A stretch of DNA of 6,000 nt from Opitutaceae bacterium UBA4094 (GTDB lineage Bacteria > Verrucomicrobiota > Verrucomicrobiia > Opitutales > Opitutaceae): NCBI GenBank assembly GCA_002382525.1, contig DFYA01000065.1, forward strand, positions 1 through 6,000. Direction: 5' to 3'. Below are positions 1-5,797 of the stretch, one piece after another. The translations under genes and the position numbers were made by a program. Positions within the stretch are counted from its first letter, which is position 1. Every line of letters starts with the position of its first letter. The notes under the pieces were generated by a model. The model saw only the letters and a list, made by a program, of their open reading frames with translations, was not told where the DNA came from and searched no databases.

Positions 1-44
1 GAAAAACTCGGACGACCGTCGGATGCAAAGATTGGGTGGCTTGA

Positions 45-70
45 ATTTTTCTGCCCCCATTTTTCTGCCC
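45..70. repeat. Tandem duplication of ATTTTTCTGCCC
   Basis: Two identical 12-base copies, 45-56 and 59-70, with a 14-base period. On the minus strand this reads as repeated GGGCAGAAAAAT. I recall similar repeated GGCAGAAAAAT elements scattered between genes in verrucomicrobial genomes. It lies in the gene-free stretch 1-152 downstream of parE, where I see no other feature. Family assignment is from memory only. Confidence 0.55.
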
Positions 71-152
71 AATTCCGACTTGTCGCGGTGCGGATATGTG
101 GTGGCGACCGGCGCCCATCTTATCGGCACAAACTTATGACGCCGTGTTTAAC

Positions 153-446
153 CTAAGACGGCAGGTGCCGCGTGAAATCCATTGCACTGTGCAGAACGCG
201 CACGACTTGGAGCCTCCCTTTATTCACGCGGAAAACGATCACGTGTTTTCCTACCGAGGCAATTTGGCAGCCCGGGAAGAGGTCGGGACGCAAACAATAC
301 GAGGCGGCGTCCGCCAAGATGGCCTCGAACCGTTCCCACATGTGATCCAAGTAGGCCGCTTCCTGCGCCGCGCCCCAACGCTCCAAGGTGTAAACGCTGA
401 TTGATCGCAGATCGTCCAAGGCCGCTGGCGTGAGTTCGAGTTTCAT
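153..446 (-). CDS. parE: ParE-like toxin of the RelE/ParE superfamily
   Basis: A 97-residue toxin, full length for the family. The N-terminus MKLELTPAALDDLRSISVYTLERWG is the ParE pattern of a first strand and two helices. The C-terminal strands VGKHVIVFRVNKGRLQVVRVLHSAMDF and the ending TRHL match the ParE signature (R-LHxxMDxxxHL). Family members mostly poison DNA gyrase, unlike RelE mRNA endonucleases; the gyrase target here is inference. It is overlapped by four bases by the upstream parD, so antitoxin is made first. Neither gene shows a frameshift or internal stop, so the module looks functional. No clear terminator follows. Confidence 0.9.
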   Translation of the reverse strand: MKLELTPAALDDLRSISVYTLERWGAAQEAAYLDHMWERFEAILADAASYCLRPDLFPGCQIASVGKHVIVFRVNKGRLQVVRVLHSAMDFTRHLPS

Positions 447-682
447 TTCCCGCCGCGCACGAGAGCGACAAACTCTTTCTTGGACTTAACGGAGATGCCC
501 TCGCCGGCTTCAAGTTGCGCGTAACCGATGGCGGCTTGCCTGCGGAGCCAATCGCCATCGCTTTCGCGACGTAAAGAGTCCCTCAGCGCCTCGCGTATGA
601 CTTCACTCGCGTTGTTATAGAGGCCCGACGCAACCTTGGCCTGAACCAGCTTTTCCAACTCCGGAGTGAGCGAAATGTTCAT
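443..682 (-). CDS. parD: ParD-like antitoxin (type II toxin-antitoxin)
   Basis: A 79-residue antitoxin of the ParD/CC2985 type. The N-terminus MNISLTPELEKLVQAKVASG is the classic start of this family: a beta strand followed by the helices of a ribbon-helix-helix DNA-binding fold (YNNASEVIREALR). The C-terminal half (about 42-79) is charged and would wrap the toxin. ParD neutralises ParE and represses the operon. I chose the ATG at 682 rather than the in-frame TTG at 697 because family members begin with this MNISL-type strand; the Shine-Dalgarno is weak (GGTTGG). The TGA stop overlaps the parE start by four bases (ATGA), the usual coupling in such pairs. Confidence 0.9.
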   Translation of the reverse strand: MNISLTPELEKLVQAKVASGLYNNASEVIREALRDSLRRESDGDWLRRQAAIGYAQLEAGEGISVKSKKEFVALVRGGK

Positions 683-711
683 AACCAACCGATGCAATCT
701 TTGCTAAAGCC

Positions 712-717
712 TGTCAA
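712..717 (-). promoter_or_regulatory. Possible -35 element upstream of parD
   Basis: A perfect TTGACA on the minus strand, ending 29 bases before the parD ATG. A 17-base spacer leads to CATCGG, a poor -10 box. If used, transcription would begin at or next to the start codon, giving a nearly leaderless mRNA. Only the -35 part is convincing. Confidence 0.25.
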
Positions 718-734
718 TTTTTCGCCAGCGAGCA

Positions 735-754
735 TTGGGGCGGGGACACCCCAA
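735..754. other. Small GC-rich hairpin between the secreted-protein gene and parD
   Basis: TTGGGG (735-740) pairs with CCCCAA (749-754) around an eight-base loop. On the minus strand no T-run follows directly, so it is a poor terminator. It lies about 53 bases upstream of the parD start, where an antitoxin operator could be, but this is only positional. Confidence 0.3.
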
Positions 755-800
755 ACTCATCCGATGCCGCCCTTCCCGCGCGGCACGGAACGGCGTCTGG

Positions 801-1544
801 TTATCGTTTGCCCAGGCGCTCTTCGTAATACGTCCGATCCACGGCGGAGCTGTAAACGAGCGGTCCGCTTACACTCCGTAGCTTCACCCATTCGGAACGG
901 CTCTTGTCTGTCCCGTAATCCATAAACGCGAACAGGCCCCAGTCCCACACGCGCACATAGTCGGGCTTGAGTTCGACCCGCCCGCCCTCGCTTCGCGACA
1001 CCACGCCATAGACACAGACCAAGCTCAGGAGCGGTATCTCCGCCGCAGAGAGTTTACCGGGGATCACCGCATCGAAATCACCCGCTCCATAGATCGACAC
1101 GATGTGCAGCCGCAGGTCCGTCAGGCCGTCGAAGTATTTGTGCTCCACGCGCAGTCGCGTCTCGCCGCGGGATTCATCAAACACGTTCCCGCGAACGATG
1201 CCGAACCACCCCACGTATTCATCGACCTGTTTAACGAGTTCGTAGTCCTCGGCCGGGATGAGCGCCTTCTTTTTCTCGCGGCTTTCGGCCTGCATCTGCT
1301 CCCACTCCGCGTCCGACATATTGAGTGGTTTGGGCATCCGGATGTGCGCCCAGAGATCGATGCGCTTCTCGGTGATCTTTGCAAAATACGGCGCCTCGTC
1401 CTCTAGCAACCGATAGCCGATGGTGCCGTCGCCGCGACCCGCGTTGAAGGGCTTCGAATGCCGAACCGGCACGCTCGTTTCCGCAAGGGCCGACGCAGCA
1501 GAGCACAGGGCCAACAGGACAACGGTTGCGAGAATGCGTTTCAT
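801..1544 (-). CDS. Secreted protein of unknown function
   Basis: I do not recognise the family. From the ATG at 1544 the product is 247 residues and begins MKRILATVVLLAL, a clear signal peptide with a likely signal peptidase I site after ALA at residue 21, leaving a mature protein of about 226 residues. The cysteine at residue 14 does not sit in a good lipobox (LALC), so a lipoprotein is unlikely. The mature part is mixed alpha/beta, charged and rich in Tyr and Trp. It has a helical charged segment (MSDAEWEQMQAESREKKKAL) and later beta-like stretches (LRLHIVSIYGAGDFDAVIPG, VRVWDWGLFAFMDYG). An upstream GTG/ATG pair (1566-1571) would add nine residues before the signal peptide. I prefer 1544 because the signal peptide then starts cleanly and AAAGG lies nine bases upstream. 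The product is probably periplasmic or exported. Confidence 0.75.
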   Translation of the reverse strand: MKRILATVVLLALCSAASALAETSVPVRHSKPFNAGRGDGTIGYRLLEDEAPYFAKITEKRIDLWAHIRMPKPLNMSDAEWEQMQAESREKKKALIPAEDYELVKQVDEYVGWFGIVRGNVFDESRGETRLRVEHKYFDGLTDLRLHIVSIYGAGDFDAVIPGKLSAAEIPLLSLVCVYGVVSRSEGGRVELKPDYVRVWDWGLFAFMDYGTDKSRSEWVKLRSVSGPLVYSSAVDRTYYEERLGKR

Positions 1545-1553
1545 GGACGGCGA

Positions 1554-1558
1554 CCTTT
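1554..1558 (-). promoter_or_regulatory. Weak ribosome binding site of the secreted protein
   Basis: AAAGG on the minus strand, nine bases before the ATG at 1544. Together with the signal peptide it decides for the inner start. A competing GAGG lies too close (two bases) to the outer ATG at 1568. Confidence 0.4.
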
Positions 1559-1628
1559 GCGCGCGCATCACCTCAAGGCCAACACGAACACGCGCAAACG
1601 GTTGCCCGATCCGAACCGTTCGGACTTC

Positions 1629-1703
1629 ACCGCAGATTACGCAAATGGGCGCAGCTATCGGATTCGGTCCGCGGGCATCCGCGCTATCTGCGTTATCCGC
1701 GGT
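1629..1703. repeat. Imperfect inverted repeat, dispersed-repeat-like element
   Basis: The left arm ACCGCAGATTACGCA (1629-1643) and right arm TGCGTTATCCGCGGT (1689-1703) are reverse complements at 13 of 15 positions, separated by 45 bases. Both arms are built on the CGCAGATTACGCA / TGCGTTATCCGCG theme that I recall as an abundant intergenic repeat in Verrucomicrobia (Opitutaceae-like) and some Planctomycetes, where it yields spurious ORFs ending like ICVIRGL. It lies between two same-strand genes and could fold in RNA. It has no U-tract, so it is not a standard terminator. The family assignment is from memory. Confidence 0.65.
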
Positions 1704-1773
1704 TTAAACACGTTCCCCCGTGGCGGGCTTTTGGAACGCCCCATCACTGCCGACCGGCATCACATTCCGTCGG

Positions 1774-2373
1774 CTATCGCTTCGCAGGTTTGGAAGGCGG
1801 CATCTTGAACAGCACCGCCGGCGCCGGCTCTTCCTGCGCCACCGGTTGCGCCCATTGCTGCTGCGACGCCTGCCTCGCGGGAGCCACGGGGGCCACCGGC
1901 GCCGCGTAAACCGGACTCGCGGGTGCGACCGGGGCGGCCGGGGCGGGACTCACCACGCGCACCGGCGTCGCGCTCGTCGAGGACGCGGCGGTCTCCGCTG
2001 TCGCGCTGCCTTGCCACAGCCAAATTGATCCGCCGAGCACGAGCAGCGCGACCGAGGCCGCCGGTGCGAAACGCACCCACAGCGGTCGCTCTTCCCAACA
2101 CTCCAGGGCCGCCAACATGCGCTCCGCCTCGCGGTGGCCCGGCTGACGGTGTTGCAACAAGCGCCACAGGCGCCGCGCGCGCAGGTAGTCACCCTGCCGC
2201 GTCACCACGGTCGCCAGCCCGTGCAACAACAACACGTCGTCCGGCGGTTGCGCGTCGCCGCCGCCGAGCAACGCCTCCGCCTCGCGAAACTGCCCGCGCC
2301 GCGTCAACTCTTCGGCTTTCAACAATCGCAGGGCATGGGGGATGGCGGAGGGCGTGGGGGTATTCATGGCCAT
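1774..2373 (-). CDS. TPR-like membrane protein with Pro/Ala-rich tail, likely partner of the Hsp70
   Basis: A 199-residue protein of unassigned name. Residues about 12-92 form amphipathic helix pairs of tetratricopeptide type (AEELTRRGQFREAEALL, then LHGLATVVTRQGDYLRARRLW, then HRQPGHREAERMLAALE). A hydrophobic segment at about 104-120 (PAASVALLVLGGSIWLW) is a single membrane span. The remainder (about 125-199) is low-complexity, rich in Ala, Pro, Val and Ser (APVAPASPVYAAPVAPVAP), ending basic (PPSKPAKR). The TPR part would be cytoplasmic if the usual positive-inside rule holds. The gene starts 25 bases after the Hsp70 stop on the same strand, so co-transcription is likely, and TPR domains are known Hsp70-binding modules; a tethering role is inference. 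A second ATG two codons in (2365-2367) is an alternative start; neither has a clear Shine-Dalgarno. GC-rich like the Hsp70 body. Confidence 0.75.
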   Translation of the reverse strand: MAMNTPTPSAIPHALRLLKAEELTRRGQFREAEALLGGGDAQPPDDVLLLHGLATVVTRQGDYLRARRLWRLLQHRQPGHREAERMLAALECWEERPLWVRFAPAASVALLVLGGSIWLWQGSATAETAASSTSATPVRVVSPAPAAPVAPASPVYAAPVAPVAPARQASQQQWAQPVAQEEPAPAVLFKMPPSKPAKR

Positions 2374-2398
2374 GATCGGAAAAAGTTACGCGGACGTC

Positions 2399-4945
2399 TC
2401 AAACGAGGATGCTGGAACCGTAGCCGCGCCGCGCGGCGTCAACGACCTGCGGCGGCAGCAGGTCTTGCAACATCAGCGCCGTGTCCACGAGTTGCTCGTG
2501 TTTGCCGCCGGCGAGCGCGTGGTCTCCGGCTTTGATGAGCATGGCGGCCCGCGCGGGGTTCGACATCTGCTCGCGACACTCGACGAGCGCCGCGAAATGC
2601 CGACGCCAGAAATCGGGCTGCCGGTAGAGAATGCTCTCGTTCAATGCGGTCACCTCCTCCGTCTTTTTGCGCAGCCGGTCTCGCTGCTTGTTAGCGACCG
2701 CCGCCTGCACCTCGTTGCGCAACCCGCGCAGCCGCGCCTGCTCGGCCTCGGTGCCGTGCGCATTGGCACGTTCATCGACTTCCGCCAGCAGCCGCTCCGC
2801 CTCGCGCACCGCCGCCGGCCAGGCGAGTTGCTCGTCCGCCGCGTCGAGATGCAGTTTGAATTCCAACAGCTCGTGCTCCGCCTTCAGCAGCGAATCAAAC
2901 TCCGGCGAGGACGCATTCAACACGTTGTCGAGGCGCGCACGCTCCGGCGATTTTTCCAACGCGACCAACGCCGCGTCGTCCGCCGTGGACGGCTTGTCGC
3001 CGAGGTTTTTCCTCAGCGTCGCGAGGCGTTCGATCTCGCGGGCGAATTCGCCGCGCAACACCTCCAACGAGGGTTGCCGGTGCGCACCGCCGAGTTCGAG
3101 TTTCGCGGGGAACTCCTCGTCGAGCAGCGGCACATACGCGACGACGTGCAGGAGCCGCGAGGCGTCCATGTGCAAGGTCACCTCGATCTCGGTGCCCAGC
3201 GGCAGGTCGCGGTGCACCTGCCCTGCGCTGATCTCCACCGTGCCGATGAGAAAGTTGCGGTCGGCGAGGCGATGGTCGCCCTCAATGATCGGAATGCGCA
3301 ACAGGCTGCCCGACGTGTTGTGCGACAACGCCGTGGTGGTGCGGTAGGTGCGCGTGGATTTCGCCGGAAGGCCCGCGCCTTTCGGGAAGTGCTGCGACAC
3401 TTGGTTGTCGGCCATGGCAACGCCGAGGTTGTGGATGAGCGTCTGCTCCTCGACCACCAGGCCGATCGTGTAGCTCAGCTCGGCGGGCTCGACCTGACAA
3501 GGCGCGCCGAGGGCGTCGTGCAGCTCGATCTTGAAGTCGTTTCGCCGGTCGGCCTCCGCGCGTAGGTTGAGGCGAAACGTGCCGCCGGCGCCCAGCGGCA
3601 GGCGTCCGCTGCGCCACTTGTTGTGCGTATTTATAAACTCGATACTGCAGTCGGTCGCGGCGACGCCCGCGGGCGTGGTGACCTTGCCGCCGACCAGCGG
3701 CTCGGCGTCGGCGCCGACCGGTTTGTAAACGAGTTCCACGCGGTGCGCGGCGGGCGCGGCCCCGACGGCGACGGGTTTGGACGCCGCAGACGGCGCCGCG
3801 ACACGCTGGCCCGACGCAAAAATCGCCGCGCCACGCGCCACCACCGTGAGCGGGTCCACCGAGAGATCGAAGGGGATGCGCAGTTGTTCGGTCACCAGTT
3901 CGCGGAAATACGGGGCGAGCGTGGGACCGCCCACAAAAACGAGTTTCTCCACGGCGGACGGATCCAAGCCCTGCGAGCCGAGCACGCGACGCGTGAGCTC
4001 CACCGCCCGCAACACGCTGGGGCGCGCGGCGGCGGCGATGTCTTCGCGCGTCAGCTCCACCTCGAGCACGTTCGAGCCCGGACCGAAGCCGCGCAGGTCC
4101 ACCTCGACCCAGGTGGACTTCTGGCGCGAAAGGTCGATCTTGGCCGCTTCGGCGGCGGTCTTCAGCCGCACCAGGTCGTAGCGGCTGGGCTCGTGGCCGC
4201 GCCCAAAATCGGGGGCCTTGAACTGCTCGCGGACTTTCGGCACGAGGAGTTTTTCGACAATCTCCCAGTCGATGTCGGCGCCACCGAGAAAGTTATCACC
4301 CGCGTGGTTCACGACCGACATCGTGCCTTGCTCAGAGCGGACGAGCGCGGCGTCGAAGGTGCCGCCGCCAAAGTCGAAGACCAACCAGTAGGCCTTGGCG
4401 TCGTGTTTCTGGAAACCGTAGGCGAGCGCGGCCGCGATGGGCTCTTGCAGCAACGGCGCGTGGGTGAACCCGGCGAGCGCGGCCGCGCGTTTGGTGGCTT
4501 CGCATTGGTGCAAGCCGAACGCTGCGGGCACGGTGAGCACGGCGGCGGTGAGGTCTTCGCCGCGTTTTTGAGCGACGTCGGCACGCAGCGATTTGAGCAT
4601 CTCGGCGGAGAGGTCTTCGGGGAGGAGCTTGCGTCCGCTGGATTTAAACAGGTGCTCGTGCGCGGTGCCCATGCGGCGCTTGAACTCGACATGCACGTCG
4701 TGCTCGGCGCGTTCGTCGGCGAGTTTCGAGCGTGCGCTCTGGCCGACCCACAAGCTGCCGGCACGGTTGATGTGCACGGCGGACGGCGTGGTGTCGGCGT
4801 CGAGGTTGTTTTTGATGATCTCGGTGCTCGGGCCGGTCGCGAGTGCGATGGCGGAGTTGGTGGTGCCGAGGTCGATGCCAACTGCGAGCTTGTGCTCGTG
4901 CGGTGCCGCCGATTCGCCCGGTTCGGCGATTTGAAACAAGGCCAT
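2399..4945 (-). CDS. Chimeric Hsp70: HscA-like N-terminus joined to a long non-HscA Hsp70 body
   Basis: An 848-residue DnaK/HscA superfamily protein; true HscA is about 620. Residues 1-22 (MALFQIAEPGESAAPHEHKL and on) are the leader I recognise from betaproteobacterial HscA. From the phosphate-1 motif GIDLGTTNS (23-31) onward the sequence departs from HscA: NSAIALATGPSTEIIKNN resembles a separate group of Hsp70s of about 830-870 residues that normally start just before this motif. The ATPase domain looks intact: LQEPIAAALAYGF (167-179), phosphate 2 VFDFGGGTFDA (189-199), adenosine motif VFVGGPTLAPYF (337-348). A Pro/Ala linker (about 382-400) precedes a beta-rich substrate-binding-like region (about 402-620). 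A long helical tail with coiled-coil character follows (about 622-848), including an Ala/Leu-rich end segment (about 800-831). The stop is 25 bases before the next gene. I give no symbol because only the leader is HscA. It is either a true recombinant or an assembly chimera. Confidence 0.9.
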   Translation of the reverse strand: MALFQIAEPGESAAPHEHKLAVGIDLGTTNSAIALATGPSTEIIKNNLDADTTPSAVHINRAGSLWVGQSARSKLADERAEHDVHVEFKRRMGTAHEHLFKSSGRKLLPEDLSAEMLKSLRADVAQKRGEDLTAAVLTVPAAFGLHQCEATKRAAALAGFTHAPLLQEPIAAALAYGFQKHDAKAYWLVFDFGGGTFDAALVRSEQGTMSVVNHAGDNFLGGADIDWEIVEKLLVPKVREQFKAPDFGRGHEPSRYDLVRLKTAAEAAKIDLSRQKSTWVEVDLRGFGPGSNVLEVELTREDIAAAARPSVLRAVELTRRVLGSQGLDPSAVEKLVFVGGPTLAPYFRELVTEQLRIPFDLSVDPLTVVARGAAIFASGQRVAAPSAASKPVAVGAAPAAHRVELVYKPVGADAEPLVGGKVTTPAGVAATDCSIEFINTHNKWRSGRLPLGAGGTFRLNLRAEADRRNDFKIELHDALGAPCQVEPAELSYTIGLVVEEQTLIHNLGVAMADNQVSQHFPKGAGLPAKSTRTYRTTTALSHNTSGSLLRIPIIEGDHRLADRNFLIGTVEISAGQVHRDLPLGTEIEVTLHMDASRLLHVVAYVPLLDEEFPAKLELGGAHRQPSLEVLRGEFAREIERLATLRKNLGDKPSTADDAALVALEKSPERARLDNVLNASSPEFDSLLKAEHELLEFKLHLDAADEQLAWPAAVREAERLLAEVDERANAHGTEAEQARLRGLRNEVQAAVANKQRDRLRKKTEEVTALNESILYRQPDFWRRHFAALVECREQMSNPARAAMLIKAGDHALAGGKHEQLVDTALMLQDLLPPQVVDAARRGYGSSILV
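4853..4879. other. Probable junction between two source genomes, at the Hsp70 phosphate-1 motif
   Basis: These bases encode GIDLGTTNS, the most conserved stretch of the Hsp70 ATPase. On the hscB side, the leader uses mixed codons (TTG TTT CAA, GAA, TCG, GCA, GTT) and matches HscA. On the other side, codons turn strongly GC-ending (CTC GCG ACC GGC CCG AGC) and the protein is a different Hsp70 type. The reading frame is kept across the join. A run of about 25 bases here could plausibly be identical in two unrelated Hsp70 genes, enough for either recombination or assembly-graph crossing. Confidence 0.7.
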
Positions 4946-4947
4946 TT

Positions 4948-5472
4948 TTATTCTTCCAGCGACGCCAGCGCGTCGTCGATTTCGTATAAGAGTTTTTCCA
5001 GGAACATCAGCCGACGGACGCGATCCGTAGCCAGCGCGTGATCGCCCTTGTCGAACAACTCCCCGAGCTCCTCGTAGCGAGCGACGATATCGCCACGCAA
5101 TCGGTTATGCAGATGCTCAAGCTCGTGATGATCGCCGCCATTACGCGCCTCCATAACGGCCTCACGCCATTCCATCTGCTCCATCAGGAAATCCGCAGGC
5201 ATGGTGGTATTGCTCTCCGCCTGAATGTCGTGTCCGGCCAGATGAAGCAAGTACTTGGCCCGATCCAGGGGTTTCTTCAGCGTCTGGTAGGCCTCGTTGG
5301 CGTGCGTCGCCCACTGCATCGATAGCCGGCGCTCGGCATCGCCCGCATTGGCAAACCTGTCCGGATGGACCTGCGCCTGAATATCGCGATAGCGGGAATC
5401 GAGGTCTGACAAATCGAGCCGGAAGCCGGGATTCAACCCGAACAGGGAGAAGTGGTCGGCTCGGAAATCCAT
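4948..5472 (-). CDS. hscB: HscB, J-domain co-chaperone for Fe-S cluster transfer
   Basis: HscB brings IscU to HscA and stimulates HscA ATPase activity. The 174-residue product matches the family length (about 170). The N-terminal J-domain (about residues 5-75) carries the essential HPD motif at 36-38 (QVHPDRFANA). The C-terminal part (about 85-174) is the helical IscU-binding domain, with the family segment FLMEQMEWREAV and the ending RRLMFLEKLLYEID. The start ATG overlaps the iscA stop by one base. No Shine-Dalgarno is visible in the preceding bases, so translation probably depends on coupling from iscA. The TAA stop is two bases before the ATG of the next gene. Sequence style and composition match iscA and iscU (betaproteobacterial-like). 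Confidence 0.96.
   Translation of the reverse strand: MDFRADHFSLFGLNPGFRLDLSDLDSRYRDIQAQVHPDRFANAGDAERRLSMQWATHANEAYQTLKKPLDRAKYLLHLAGHDIQAESNTTMPADFLMEQMEWREAVMEARNGGDHHELEHLHNRLRGDIVARYEELGELFDKGDHALATDRVRRLMFLEKLLYEIDDALASLEE
4951..4957 (-). promoter_or_regulatory. Ribosome binding site of the chimeric Hsp70 gene
   Basis: GGAAGAA on the minus strand inside the last hscB codons, ending five bases before the ATG at 4945. It belongs to the proteobacterial side and supports the start that gives the HscA-like leader. Confidence 0.6.
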
Positions 5473-5795
5473 CAGACGTTAAACGATTCGCCGCAGCCGC
5501 ACTGGTCCTTGACGTTCGGGTTGTTGAACTTGAAACCTTCGTTCAAACCTTCGCGAGCAAAATCAAGCTCCATCCCGTCGAGGTAAGGCATGCTCTTGGC
5601 ATCGACAATGACTTTGACGCCATTGTGCTCGAATACCAGATCATCAGGATTCACCTCGTCTACGAACTCCAGCTTGTACGCCATGCCCGAACAGCCGCTG
5701 GTCCGCACACCGAGGCGCAGGCCGATGCCTTTGCCACGCTTTGCCAGAAAGTTGGCGACGTGTGTTGCCGCCTTATCGCTCAAGGTGACACCCAT
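5472..5795 (-). CDS. iscA: IscA, A-type iron-sulfur cluster carrier
   Basis: A 107-residue protein, the usual length for IscA. A-type carriers bind iron or an Fe-S cluster and deliver it to apoproteins, mainly [4Fe-4S] enzymes. The three conserved cysteines are all present: Cys35 in RTSGCSGMAY, and Cys99 and Cys101 in the C-terminal CGCGES. The segment LDFAREGLNEGFKFNNPNVKD is typical of IscA from the proteobacterial isc operon rather than SufA or ErpA, and the neighbours iscU and hscB confirm this. The ATG start is supported by a GGAG Shine-Dalgarno seven bases upstream and by the two-base gap to iscU. Its TGA stop shares one base with the hscB start (TGATG). GC is moderate, clearly lower than in the Hsp70 body downstream. 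Confidence 0.97.
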   Translation of the reverse strand: MGVTLSDKAATHVANFLAKRGKGIGLRLGVRTSGCSGMAYKLEFVDEVNPDDLVFEHNGVKVIVDAKSMPYLDGMELDFAREGLNEGFKFNNPNVKDQCGCGESFNV

Positions 5796-5797
5796 GC

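Noticed and set aside
443..697. Longer parD starting at TTG 697
   Set aside because: The family begins at the MNISL strand, which gives the ATG at 682. The extra five residues have no family counterpart.
25..704. GCAAAGATTG at 25-34 and its reverse complement at 695-704, flanking parDE like terminal inverted repeats
   Set aside because: The match is only 10 bases with no extension on either side and no flanking target duplication or transposase. A chance match of this length within 700 bases is not surprising.
1704..1773. Terminator after the TPR gene
   Set aside because: Short GGGC/GCCC pairings exist, but there is no stable stem followed by a T-run on the minus strand.
1420..1909. Plus-strand frames across the 1545-1773 gap
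   Set aside because: They run through the inverted repeat and into antisense of the TPR gene. Products such as those containing ICVIRGL are typical spurious translations of the repeat.
2399..4945. Calling the Hsp70 gene hscA from its position after hscB
   Set aside because: Only the first 20-30 residues are HscA-like. The length, linker, substrate-binding region and tail do not fit HscA.
2342..5041. Long open frames on the plus strand (2342-3565 and 3623-5041)
   Set aside because: They lie antisense to the Hsp70 gene, whose motifs are unmistakable. GC-rich DNA with strong third-position bias leaves long open antisense frames, and the products are low-complexity and Arg/Gly/Val-rich.
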